The notes under the pieces are model-generated. The model saw only the letters and a list, made by a program, of their open reading frames with translations. It did no database searches and was not told the DNA's origin. A stretch of DNA of 64,000 bases from Streptomyces antimycoticus (GTDB lineage: Bacteria; Actinomycetota; Actinomycetes; Streptomycetales; Streptomycetaceae), in the NCBI RefSeq assembly GCF_005405925.1, contig NZ_BJHV01000001.1, positions 1,302,001-1,366,000 on the forward strand, in the 5' to 3' direction. The position numbers and the translations under genes were made by a program. Below, piece after piece: positions 32,879 to 40,605 of the stretch. Numbering within the stretch: position 1 is the first letter of the stretch; each line of letters begins with the position of its first letter.

Positions 32879-33910
32879 ATGGTGTTCAAACGACTGCTCG
32901 GCTCGCTCGGTGTCGGCGGGCCCACCGTGGACACGGTGCTGGACCCCGGCCCGGTGCGCCCCGGCGGGCCGCTGACCGGTCAGGTCCATCTCCGGGGCGG
33001 CACGGCGGACTTCGAGATCGAGCAGATCACGCTGGAGCTGGTGGCCCGGGTGGAGGACGAGCACGGCGAGGAGGAGCGGGAAGGGGTCGTCCTCTTCGAC
33101 CGCTTCACCGTCGGCGGCGGCTTCCGGCTCGCCGAGGGCGAGCAGCGCAGCCTCCCGTTCACGGCCCACCTCCCCTGGGAGACGCCGATCACCGAGCTGT
33201 ACGGGCAGCCGCTGGGCATCATCCTCGGGGTCCGCACCGGGCTGGAGATCGCGGGCGCGAAGGACAAGGGCGACCTCGACCAGCTGACCGTGGCTCCGCT
33301 GCCGGTCCAGGAGGCCGTTCTGGAGGCGCTGGGCCAGCTCGGTTTCGGCTTCAAGTCCGCCGATCTGGAACTGGGCCATGTCGGCGGCACCGGGCAGCGG
33401 CTGCCGTTCTACCAGGAGATCGAGCTCACCCCGGCCCCTCAGTACGCCCACGCCATCAACGAGCTCGAGGTGACCTTCCTGGCGAGCCCGGGCGGTATGG
33501 ACGTCGTCCTGGAGGCCGACAAGCGCGGCGGGCTCTTCTCCGCGGGAGAGGACGCCCTGACGCTCTTCACCGTCGGCCATGAGGACGTCGAGCACCGCGA
33601 CTGGAACACCGAGGTCGACGGCTGGATCCGCCACCTCGTCGAACGGCGCGCCGCGTACGGCTCGTCCGGCTCCTACGACTCCTATGGCCACGGTGAGTAC
33701 GGCGCGCCCGGCTACGGCCATCACGACGGTCACGGCCACGGCCATGGGGACCACCACCATGACGGGGGGCGGCGCTCCGGCCCGAGCACCGCGGCGATCG
33801 TCGGGGGCGTCGCGGCGGGTGTCGCGGTCGGCGTCGTCGGCGGAATGGTCGCCGCGGAGGTCGTCGACGAGATCGGCGACGCCTTCGAGGACGAGGAGGA
33901 CGAGGACTGA
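32879..33910 (+). CDS. Spo0M-like arrestin-fold protein with His-rich extension
   Basis: 343 residues. The SpoOM domain covers about 1-255: MVFKRLLGSLGVGGPTVDTVL, VRPGGPLTGQVHLRGGTADFEIEQITLELVARVE and SLPFTAHLPWETPITEL. Spo0M proteins have an arrestin-like fold and affect sporulation or cell shape; the mechanism is unclear. A C-terminal extension of about 85 residues has a His/Gly stretch (HHDGHGHGHGDHHHDGG) that may bind metal. A Gly/Ala/Val hydrophobic segment (AAIVGGVAAGVAVGVVGGMVAA) follows that could insert in a membrane, then an acidic end (EDEEDED). The start at 32879 has GAAGGAG upstream. An in-frame ATG at 32756 would add 41 unconserved residues. Confidence 0.85.
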   Translation: MVFKRLLGSLGVGGPTVDTVLDPGPVRPGGPLTGQVHLRGGTADFEIEQITLELVARVEDEHGEEEREGVVLFDRFTVGGGFRLAEGEQRSLPFTAHLPWETPITELYGQPLGIILGVRTGLEIAGAKDKGDLDQLTVAPLPVQEAVLEALGQLGFGFKSADLELGHVGGTGQRLPFYQEIELTPAPQYAHAINELEVTFLASPGGMDVVLEADKRGGLFSAGEDALTLFTVGHEDVEHRDWNTEVDGWIRHLVERRAAYGSSGSYDSYGHGEYGAPGYGHHDGHGHGHGDHHHDGGRRSGPSTAAIVGGVAAGVAVGVVGGMVAAEVVDEIGDAFEDEEDED

Positions 33911-33913
33911 CGG

Positions 33914-33962
33914 CCTCCCCCGGGCCGGGGCCGTCCCCGGGCCGGGACCGTCCCCGGGCCGG
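33914..33962 (+). terminator. G+C-rich repeat/hairpin after spo0M
   Basis: Three imperfect copies of CCGGGCCGGGGCCGTCC in tandem right after the Spo0M stop; adjacent copies can pair (CCGGGCCGG is self-complementary). It probably acts as terminator between Spo0M and the DinB gene. No T-run. Confidence 0.4.
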
Positions 33963-34085
33963 TAAGTCCGGTCCGCGACCCGCCGTTTGGGCCTCCCCGG
34001 CGCGGCCGCGGCCCAACGGCCGTGGTCCTATGGGGCCACATCGCCAGCCGGCGACCGGACCTGCCGTCGAGGAGGACGAACCACC

Positions 34086-34595
34086 ATGACCGCCGACAGC
34101 CGCCCAGAGCCGCCCCACCTCGGCGACGAGCGCGCGACCCTGCGCGCCTTCCTCGACTACCAGCGGGCGACGCTCGCCATGAAGTGCGAGGGGCTCGGCG
34201 ACGAGGAGTTGCGGCAGCGGTCGATGCCACCCTCGACGCTGACGCTGCTGGGCCTGGTGCGGCACATGGCCGAGGTGGAACGGGCATGGTTCCGGCGGGT
34301 GTTCGAGGACCACGACGCGCCGATGGTCTGGGCGCCGACGATCGACTTCCAGGCGGCGTACGACGTGAGCGAGTCGTCCAGGGCCGAGGCGTTCGCGGCC
34401 TGGGAGGCGGAGGTCGAGACCTCCCGCCGGATCGAGCGGGAGGCGGAATCGCTCGATCTGGTGGGCTATCAGCCGCGATGGGAGGAGGAGGTGTCGCTGC
34501 GGATGGTGCTGGTGCATGTGCTGCTGGAGTACGGCCGCCACAACGGGCACGCGGACTTCCTGCGCGAGGGTGTGGACGGGGTCGTGGGGGCCTGA
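34086..34595 (+). CDS. DinB-family (DUF664) protein
   Basis: 169 residues forming a predicted four-helix bundle of the DinB/mycothiol-dependent type: FLDYQRATLAMKCEGLGDEELRQRSMPPSTLTLLGLVRHMAEVERAWF, and later LRMVLVHVLLEYGRHNGHADFLRE. The metal-site histidines are H58 region (VRHM) and the two late His residues (GRHNGHAD). DinB-like proteins in actinobacteria often use mycothiol or bind nickel/zinc; substrate here unknown. GAGGA lies upstream of ATG 34086. Confidence 0.85.
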   Translation: MTADSRPEPPHLGDERATLRAFLDYQRATLAMKCEGLGDEELRQRSMPPSTLTLLGLVRHMAEVERAWFRRVFEDHDAPMVWAPTIDFQAAYDVSESSRAEAFAAWEAEVETSRRIEREAESLDLVGYQPRWEEEVSLRMVLVHVLLEYGRHNGHADFLREGVDGVVGA

Positions 34596-35010
34596 TCGGC
34601 AGGCGCGGGCGCGGGCGCGTTGTCCGGCACACCATGCCCCGGCCTGGCCCCGGCTGATCGCACCGCCCGCGTACGCGCCCTGGGCCACGCCGGGGCGCAA
34701 CGGGCGCCCTCTCCCGCCCGGTGAGGACGGCGGTGTACGCCCGCCATGGTGATCGCGCCCAGCCTGACGTCCGGCACCGGACCGGCCCTCGGCTATGAGC
34801 ATGGCGGCGTCGTCCGGTGCCGCATTCGCCGTCGGCGGGCGGCCGGCGGCTGGTTCCGGACGGCGGCCGGCGGCTGGTTCCGGACGGCGACTGAGGCCGC
34901 GCGGCCCGGATGGGCCGACGAGGGCACGGGGGCTGGTTGAGGCGGCTGGGGCTGGGCACTCCGTGGGGCGCGTGGCCTGATACGACCTTGCGGAAGCCGG
35001 AAGGACGATC
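34596..35010. other. 415-bp stretch without a supported gene
   Basis: Contains a GCGGGCGCGGGCGCG run near 34604 and two tandem copies of a 24-bp unit including CCGGCGGCTGGTTCCGGACGG at about 34839-34889. I see no conserved reading frame. The end (GGAAGCCGGAAGGACG just before 35011) carries the ribosome site of the next gene. Upstream promoter elements for that gene must lie here but are not obvious. Confidence 0.5.
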
Positions 35011-35544
35011 ATGAGCGAGCCCAGGACATCCCCCCGCATGCTCGGCATCTACCTCAATGACCACCTGGCCGGAGCGACGGCCGGAATGGAGCTGGCCCGC
35101 CGCGCGGCCCGTGAGCACCGGCGGTCGCCCTTCGGCGGCGAGCTGGAGGACCTCGCCGTACAGATCATGGAGGACCGTACGGCGCTCCTGTCCCTCATGG
35201 CCGACCTCGAGGTGCCCGTACGCCGCTACAAGGTCTACGGGGGCTGGCTGGGCGAGAAGGCGGCGCGGCTGAAGCCCAACGGCCGCCTGCAGCGGCGTGC
35301 CGGGCTCAGCTCGGTCGTCGAGCTGGAGTCCTTGCGGATCGGCGTGGAGGGCAAGGCGATGCTGTGGCATTCGCTGCTGGCCGCGACCGGCGAGGACACC
35401 CGGCTGGACCCCGATCGGCTGACCGAGCTGCTGACTCGCGCGCGGCGGCAGCGCGAGCTGCTGGAGTCGCTGCACGACGGCGCGGCCGCCACGATGTTCA
35501 CTCCCGATCGGGCGGAGTCGCGAGAGGCGGTGGTCGGGCCATGA
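35011..35544 (+). CDS. Conserved Streptomyces helical protein, paralogue 1
   Basis: 177 residues, predicted all-helical. I do not recognise a named family. It is clearly paralogous to the protein at 51883-52467: shared blocks are GIYLNDHL-ATA, FGGEL/YGGEL, then EVPVRR/DVPVRR and RIGVEGKAMLWHSLLA/RMGVEGKALLWRSLLA. The spacing of helices and conserved His/Glu (NDHL, E near 60, VEGK) suggest a ferritin- or hemerythrin-like four-helix bundle, but this is speculative. ATG 35011 has GGAAGGACG upstream. Its stop overlaps the MBL hydrolase start (ATGA), so the two are co-translated. Confidence 0.75.
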   Translation: MSEPRTSPRMLGIYLNDHLAGATAGMELARRAAREHRRSPFGGELEDLAVQIMEDRTALLSLMADLEVPVRRYKVYGGWLGEKAARLKPNGRLQRRAGLSSVVELESLRIGVEGKAMLWHSLLAATGEDTRLDPDRLTELLTRARRQRELLESLHDGAAATMFTPDRAESREAVVGP

Positions 35545-36380
35545 CGCCTCCGCCGGACGGCGCCGCCGAGTTCCTCTTCGTCGGCAACGCCACCCTCCTC
35601 ATCCGCTACGGTGCGCTGACGCTGCTCACCGACCCGAACTTCCTGCACCGGGGCCAGTACGCCTATCTGGGCAAGGGGCTGATGTCCCGGCGGCTGACCG
35701 AGCCCGCCCTGGCGGTCTCCGACATACCGTCCGACCTGGACGCCGTGGTGCTCTCGCACCTGCACGGCGACCACTGGGACCGGGTGGCGCGCCGGCGGCT
35801 GGACCACTCACTGCCCATCATCACCACCCCGCACGCCTCCCGGCGGCTGCAGGGCGTCCATGGATTCAGCCGGGCGACCGGGCTGCCCACCTGGCACGAT
35901 CAGGTCCTGGTGAAGGATCACAGCCAGGTCCGGGTCACCGCACTGCCGGGCAGACACGCCCCCGGCCGGTGGCAGAAGCTGCTGCCACCGGTGATGGGAA
36001 GCCTGCTGGACTTCGGCGAGCCCGGGCAGCCTCCTCGGCTGCGGGTCTACATCACCGGCGACACGCTGATGTTCCCGGGCATCCATGAGATCGCCCGGCG
36101 CTACCCGGAGGTGCATCTCGCCGTGGTCCACCTGGGCGGCACCCGGCTTCCGGGCGGGCTCATCGTGACCATGGACGCGCTCCAGGGGGCGGGGCTGGTC
36201 AAGGCCGTACGGCCGGAGCGGGTGCTGCCGGTGCACTACGACGACTACGCCGCCTTCAGCTCCCCGCTCTCCGCGTTCCTGGAGGAGAGCCGGAGCCCGG
36301 ACTTCCCGTCCACGGTGGTCCACTGCCCCCGCGGGGAGCGCGTCACCGTGAACGCGCAAGGGGTGGTTGCGACGCCGTGA
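35541..36380 (+). CDS. MBL-fold metallo-hydrolase (UlaG-like)
   Basis: 279 residues. Metallo-beta-lactamase motifs are evident: LSHLHGDHWD (HxHxDH-type) at about residues 73-82, GRHAPG later, TGDTLMF with the metal Asp, and VLPVHYDDY with the final His. The start FVGNATLLIRYGALTLLTDPNFLHRG is typical of UlaG/YtnP-type cytosolic hydrolases acting on phosphorylated or lactone substrates. Substrate unknown. ATG 35541 overlaps the upstream unknown gene's stop, so the pair probably acts together. Confidence 0.85.
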   Translation: MTPPPDGAAEFLFVGNATLLIRYGALTLLTDPNFLHRGQYAYLGKGLMSRRLTEPALAVSDIPSDLDAVVLSHLHGDHWDRVARRRLDHSLPIITTPHASRRLQGVHGFSRATGLPTWHDQVLVKDHSQVRVTALPGRHAPGRWQKLLPPVMGSLLDFGEPGQPPRLRVYITGDTLMFPGIHEIARRYPEVHLAVVHLGGTRLPGGLIVTMDALQGAGLVKAVRPERVLPVHYDDYAAFSSPLSAFLEESRSPDFPSTVVHCPRGERVTVNAQGVVATP

Positions 36381-36404
36381 AGGCCGCTGTTGCCGTCATG
36401 GGGC

Positions 36405-36983
36405 TCAGACCGCGCTGGTGGGCGTCTGATCGTCGCTGTGCAGCCGCCGCAGACGTTCCACCAGCTGCGGACGGTGCAGGTCCACGACGAGCGCCATCAG
36501 ATCCGGATGGCGCAGCAGCGGTGCGGCCCGGCAGTCGAGCGCGTCGGGGGCCGTGAGCCGCCGCCACTCCCCGGGGGACCCGTCGCCGTGCTCGCAGTCA
36601 CCGAGCGCCGCCACGGCCTGGGACGCCAGCGTGGAGCAGGTGAGCAGGGCCGCCGCCCAGCTCGCCACGACCTCGTCCACCCAGGTGCGCCAGACGCCGT
36701 CGGGGCCGCTGATCTCGTACGGCTCCGCGTCCACGAGCCAGTCCAGCCGGAAGGAGCCGTCCGGTCCGGCGAGCGGCGCCAGGGGGCAGTCGGTGGGGGT
36801 CGCGTAGCGCAGCAGGGTGGCCAGCGTCACGGCCTGTCTCGCCTGGGCCTCGGCGAGCGCCGCGTTCATCGCTCCGTCGGCCGCCGGGTAGGCCCTGATC
36901 AGCCACTGCGTGGTCGCAGCGATGACGGATGACAGGTCCAGGGACAAACGACGCCGCTCCTTGTACGCGATAGATGTCAGCAC
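36405..36983 (-). CDS. Conserved protein of unknown function
   Basis: 192 residues, GTG start at 36983 (VLTSIAYKERRRLSLDLSSVI). Mostly helical; Trp-rich in the middle (FRLDWLVDAEPYE, VWRTWVDEVVASWAA), several Cys (CPLAPL, LTCST, GDCEHGD, DCRAA). I do not recognise the family. It is convergent with the MBL gene (24 bp between stops) and divergent from the glycosyltransferase gene. Longer in-frame starts upstream read low-complexity Arg-rich sequence and are rejected. Confidence 0.6.
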   Translation of the reverse strand: MLTSIAYKERRRLSLDLSSVIAATTQWLIRAYPAADGAMNAALAEAQARQAVTLATLLRYATPTDCPLAPLAGPDGSFRLDWLVDAEPYEISGPDGVWRTWVDEVVASWAAALLTCSTLASQAVAALGDCEHGDGSPGEWRRLTAPDALDCRAAPLLRHPDLMALVVDLHRPQLVERLRRLHSDDQTPTSAV

Positions 36984-37009
36984 CGTACCCGCGGAACGGC
37001 GGTGTCTAA

Positions 37010-37055
37010 CATGACGTAGATCACGTTGACGGGCTCCGGCATGACACAGATCACG
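37010..37055. promoter_or_regulatory. Pair of 16-bp direct repeats in a divergent promoter region
   Basis: CATGACGTAGATCACG (37010-37025) and CATGACACAGATCACG (37040-37055) differ at two positions and are exactly 30 bp apart, about three helical turns, between the divergent genes at 36983 and 37133. This suggests cooperative binding of one regulator on the same DNA face. Confidence 0.55.
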
Positions 37056-37132
37056 CCATACGTCGGCGCGCCGAGCCCCGCATAGCCGGTCGCGCACCGC
37101 ATAGTGGCCGGTTGGCCGGGTACCTGGGGCCC

Positions 37133-37996
37133 ATGAACGCGCCGGGCCCCGCCGTCGGCGTGGTCGTCGCCACCCGCGACCGCGCGGCAAGTCTTGCCAC
37201 GGCTCTGGAACACCTCACCGCCCTGCCGGAGCGGCCACCGGTCGTGGTCGTGGACAACGGCTCGACGGACCACACCAGGGCCATGATCGCCGAACGGTAT
37301 CCCCAAGTGCGGGTCCTTGCCCAGGGGGACGACCGCGGGCCCCTCGCGCGCAACGACGGCGTACGCGCCATCGGCACCCCCTACGTGGCCTTCAGCGACG
37401 ACGACTCCTGGTGGCACCCCGGCGCCCTGGCACGGGCCGCCACCCTGCTGAACGGCCATCCGCGGCTGGGGGCGCTGGCCGGCCAGCTGCGGGTCGGCCC
37501 GGCGGAGCGGCCCGATTCGCTGAACGCCACACTGGCCGCCTCCCCCGTCGGCCGCGCCGAGGACCTTCCCGGACCGGAGGTGTACGACTTCCTCGCCTGT
37601 GCGGTCGTGGTACGCCGCGGCGCCTTCCTGGAGGCGGGCGGCTTCCATCCGCTGGCCCTCTCCGGCGGCGAGGAGACCCTGCTCGCCTACGACCTCGCGG
37701 CGATGGGCTGGGGCGTCTCGTACTGCCCCGAGGTGGTCGCCCACCACGAACCGGCCGCCTCGCCGTCCGAGGAGCGCACCGCAGCGATGCGGCGCGACGA
37801 GCTGATCGGCTGCTGGCTGCGCCGCCCGCTCCCCCTCGCGGCCCGGCGCACCGCCGCACTCCTCACCGAGGGCGGGCGGGACCCGGTGGCGCGCGCCGCG
37901 CTGCGCGGTCTGCTCGCCCGGCTGCCGGCCGCACTGTGGCTGCGCCGCCCGCTGCCGCCGTGGATCGAGGAGGCCGCCCGACGCGTGGACGGGTAG
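37133..37996 (+). CDS. Family 2 glycosyltransferase
   Basis: 287 residues. GT-A fold signature: VGVVVATRDRAASLATALEHL, VVVVDNGSTDHT, and the metal-binding DDD-type motif in VAFSDDDSWWHPGAL. Acceptor-side motifs LEAGGFHPLALSGGEETLLAYDLAAMGW follow (GG.EE.D). No membrane segment; a cytosolic or peripheral enzyme. Donor and acceptor unknown, and no pathway genes flank it. ATG 37133 is chosen as the conserved start. The downstream segment up to 38845 is dominated by a minisatellite. Confidence 0.85.
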   Translation: MNAPGPAVGVVVATRDRAASLATALEHLTALPERPPVVVVDNGSTDHTRAMIAERYPQVRVLAQGDDRGPLARNDGVRAIGTPYVAFSDDDSWWHPGALARAATLLNGHPRLGALAGQLRVGPAERPDSLNATLAASPVGRAEDLPGPEVYDFLACAVVVRRGAFLEAGGFHPLALSGGEETLLAYDLAAMGWGVSYCPEVVAHHEPAASPSEERTAAMRRDELIGCWLRRPLPLAARRTAALLTEGGRDPVARAALRGLLARLPAALWLRRPLPPWIEEAARRVDG

Positions 37997-38088
37997 CGCG
38001 CGGACGAGGGGCTCGGGCGGGACGAGAGGCAGGTCGTCACCCATGACCGATGACGGGGCGGCCCGCCGATGCGAGCCGGCGGCGCCCT

Positions 38089-38640
38089 GGGTGCGGCAGG
38101 CACTGAAAGTGCGGCCCGCGCTGGAGGTGCGGCAGGCACTGGGGGCGCGGCACACGCTGGGGGGCGGAGGCACTGGGGGCGCGGCAGGCACTGGAGGTGC
38201 GGCAGGCACTGGAGGTGCGGCCCGCGCTGGAGGTGCGGCACGCACTGGAGGTGCGGCACGCACTGGAGGTGCGGCACGCACTGGAGGTGCGGCAGGCACT
38301 GGAGGTGCGGCAGGCACTGGAGGTGCGGCAGGCACTGGAGGTGCGGCAGGCACTGGAGGTGCGGCCCGCGCTGGAGGTGCGGCAGGCACTGGAGGTGCGG
38401 CCCGCGCTGGAGGTGCGGCACGCACTGGAGGTGCGGCACGCACTGGAGGTGCGGCACGCACTGGAGGTGCGGCAGGCACTGGAGGTGCGGCAGGCACTGG
38501 AGGTGCGGCAGGCACTGGAGGTGCGGCAGGCACTGGAGGTGCGGCCCGCGCTGGAGGTGCGGCACGCACTGGAGGTGCGGCACGCACTGGAGGTGCGGCA
38601 CGCACTGGAGGTGCGGCACGCACTGGAGGTGCGGCACGCA
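38089..38640. repeat. 18-bp minisatellite with 180-bp higher-order repeat
   Basis: Twenty-five consecutive 18-bp units (CTGGAGGTGCGG plus CAGGCA, CACGCA or CCCGCG) fill 38191-38640, preceded by degenerate units from about 38089. Naming variants G, A and C, the order is G C AAA GGGG C G C AAA GGGG C AAAAA. The block C-AAA-GGGG therefore recurs exactly 180 bp (10 units) apart, showing segmental duplication within the array. Because 18 is divisible by three, all six frames stay open, giving artificial-looking hexapeptide ORFs (for example GGAART, LEVRHA, PHLQCV). An ATG at 38043 opens one such frame to 38705, but I see no support for translation. Unit-level homogeneity suggests recent expansion. 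The flanks 37997-38088 and 38641-38845 hold no recognised gene. Confidence 0.9.
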
Positions 38641-38845
38641 CCGGAAGCGGCGGCGCCGGAGCCGTGGTCCCGGAACCGCCGATGGCCGCACGACGGTCGC
38701 CATGACCACCCGCGACCGGCAGGCGTAGCCGCCGCGCACCCCGAATCGGCCGGCCGAACGTCCCAGCCGCCGCCCGTGATCGTCACCGACAGCGGACGGG
38801 GGACGCACGGGCGGCAGGCCAGCGGCCCACCGGCGGCGAAGCCGC

Positions 38846-40111
38846 CTACCTGGTGGTCACGCGCCGCACGCCGTAGGCCGCCGCGCCCAGGGCCAGCACC
38901 GCCGCACCGGAGACCACCGAGGAGACGGGCAGGGCGAAGGCCAGCAGCAGACAGCCGGCCAGGCCGAGGCCCGGCACGATCCGCGGTGGGCGGCCCTCGG
39001 CCTCGGTGAGGGTCCAGGCGGAGGCGTTGGCGACGGCGTAGTAGGCCAGCACCCCGAACGAGGAGAACCCGATCGCACCCCGCAGATCCGCCGTCGCCGC
39101 GAGGACCGCCACCACCGCGCCCACGGCCAGCTCGGCGCGGTGCGGCACCGCGAACCGGGGGTGCACGGCGGCCAGCGCGGGCGGAAGGTGCCGGTCGCGG
39201 GCCATGGCCAGGGTGGTCCGGGAGACGCCCAGGATCAGCGCGAGCAGCGACCCAAGCGCGGCCACCGCGGCGCCCGCCCGCACCACCGGCGCCAGCCACG
39301 CGAGCCCGGCGGCGCGCACCGCCTCGGCCAGCGGGGCGCCCGCCGCGGCCAGCCCGCCGCTGCCCAGCACGGTGAGCGCGGCGACCGCGACCGCCGCGTA
39401 GACGGCCAGGGTGATGCCGAGCGCGAGCGGGATGGCGCGCGGAATGGTGCGTGCCGGGTCGCGGACCTCCTCGCCGAGGGTGGCGATACGGGCGTATCCG
39501 GCGAAGGCGAAGAAGAGCAGGCCGCCCGCGCGCAGCACCCCGCCGAGCGTGGCGTCCCGGCCGATCTCCAGCCGTGCCGCGTCCGCCTCCCCGGAGGTCA
39601 GGAGGGCGACGACCACGGCGGCCAGGACCGCGAGCACGACGGCCACGATGGCCCGGGTCAGCCAGGCGGCCTTGTGCACCCCCACGTAGTTGACGGCGGT
39701 CAGCGCCACCACGGCCGCCACCGCCACCGCGGATGCGTGGTCGGGCCAGACATAGGAGCCGACGGTCAGGGCCATCGCCGCGCAGGAGGCGGTCTTGCCG
39801 ACCACGAACCCCCAGCCGGCCAGATACCCCCAGAAGTCGCCCAGCCGCTCACGGCCGTAGACATAGGTACCGCCCGAGCGCGGATAGCGGGCGGCCAGCC
39901 GCGCGGAGGAGGTGGCGTTGCAGTACGCCACCACTCCGGCGGCCACCAGGCCGAGCAGCAGCCCCGACCCCGCCTCCCGCGCCGCGGGCGCCAGCGCCCC
40001 GAAGATGCCCGCGCCGATCATCGACCCCAAGCCGACCACGACCGCGTCGAAGACCCCCAGGCGGCGCCGCAACTCCCCCGGTCCGGCCGGGGTGTTCGCC
40101 GTGTCACCCAC
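38846..40111 (-). CDS. APC-superfamily amino acid permease
   Basis: 421 residues, about 12 hydrophobic segments. Starts GVFDAVVVGLGSMIGAGIFGALAPAAREAG, the APC signature in helix 1; later GGTYVYGRERLGDFWGYLAGWGF and FFAFAGYARIATLGEEVRDPARTIPRAIPLAL (helix 6 region). Likely an amino acid or organocation transporter in the membrane. GTG start at 40111, 3 bases after the stop of the upstream ArsR gene, so it is co-transcribed with it. A metal-sensing partner is unusual for an APC permease; it may transport a metal-chelating amino acid, but this is a guess. Confidence 0.85.
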   Translation of the reverse strand: MGDTANTPAGPGELRRRLGVFDAVVVGLGSMIGAGIFGALAPAAREAGSGLLLGLVAAGVVAYCNATSSARLAARYPRSGGTYVYGRERLGDFWGYLAGWGFVVGKTASCAAMALTVGSYVWPDHASAVAVAAVVALTAVNYVGVHKAAWLTRAIVAVVLAVLAAVVVALLTSGEADAARLEIGRDATLGGVLRAGGLLFFAFAGYARIATLGEEVRDPARTIPRAIPLALGITLAVYAAVAVAALTVLGSGGLAAAGAPLAEAVRAAGLAWLAPVVRAGAAVAALGSLLALILGVSRTTLAMARDRHLPPALAAVHPRFAVPHRAELAVGAVVAVLAATADLRGAIGFSSFGVLAYYAVANASAWTLTEAEGRPPRIVPGLGLAGCLLLAFALPVSSVVSGAAVLALGAAAYGVRRVTTR

Positions 40112-40114
40112 CGC

Positions 40115-40501
40115 TCAGCCCCGGTCCGTGTCGAGACCGGTCTTCGCCGGCGCCGGCAGATCGCGCGCGCCGAGCCGCAGATGCTCGATGTGGTAGACGG
40201 CCTCGTCCAGGAGCTGGGCGACATGGTTGTCGTAGAGGCTGTAGACGATCCGGCGGCCCTGCCGTGAGCCGGTGACCAGCCCGAGTGCGCGCAGCAGCCG
40301 GAGTTGGTGGGAGACCGCTGACTGCTCCATGCCCACCGCCTCGGCCAGTTCGGTGACCGCGCAGGGGTCCTGGCGGAGGCGGGTGAGGATCATCAGCCGC
40401 GAGGGGGTGGCCAGGGCCTGGAGGGTGGCGGCGATGGTGGCGGCGGAGTCCGCGTCCAGATGCGCTGCCGGGGTGGTCTGACTGTCGGCTCCGTGTCCCA
40501 T
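40115..40501 (-). CDS. ArsR/SmtB-family metal-sensing repressor (alpha5 site)
   Basis: 128 residues. Winged helix: LATPSRLMILTRLRQDPCAVTELAEAVGMEQSAVSHQLRLLRALGLV, then the wing GSRQGRRIVYSLYD. The C-terminal helix contains D-N-H-x10-H-x2-H (DNHVAQLLDEAVYHIEH), the alpha5 site that binds Zn(II), Co(II) or Ni(II) in SmtB/CzrA/NmtR-type sensors. The alpha3 CxC thiol site is absent (only DPC). It is divergent from the P1B-type ATPase gene across 104 bp holding a near-perfect palindrome. Expected to repress that gene and its own operon with the APC permease until metal binds. ATG at 40501. Confidence 0.9.
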   Translation of the reverse strand: MGHGADSQTTPAAHLDADSAATIAATLQALATPSRLMILTRLRQDPCAVTELAEAVGMEQSAVSHQLRLLRALGLVTGSRQGRRIVYSLYDNHVAQLLDEAVYHIEHLRLGARDLPAPAKTGLDTDRG

Positions 40502-40521
40502 GGCGTCATCCTATCCACAGC

Positions 40522-40547
40522 AACACTTGAAGAGCTCTTCATGTGTT
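40522..40547. promoter_or_regulatory. ArsR/SmtB-type operator between arsR and P1B-ATPase genes
   Basis: A 26-bp dyad with 12 of 13 pairs matching: outer arms AACAC/GTGTT and core TGAAGAGCTCTTCA. The core matches the TGAA-N6-TTCA pattern of ArsR/SmtB operators. It lies between the divergent starts (40501 minus, 40606 plus), so a bound dimer could block both promoters. Confidence 0.85.
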
Positions 40548-40605
40548 CCAGTATGGTGGCGGGGTTCGACCATCGCCCCACCACCCGAGGAAGAGGTGTG
40601 CCCCG

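Noticed and set aside
38191..38640. Possible CRISPR array
   Set aside because: Units are contiguous 18-mers with no spacers.
38043..38705. 220-codon Gly/Ala/Thr repeat protein, and similar frames in all other phases
   Set aside because: An 18-bp repeat keeps all six frames open; no one frame shows selection, so I treat it as non-coding repeat with low remaining doubt.
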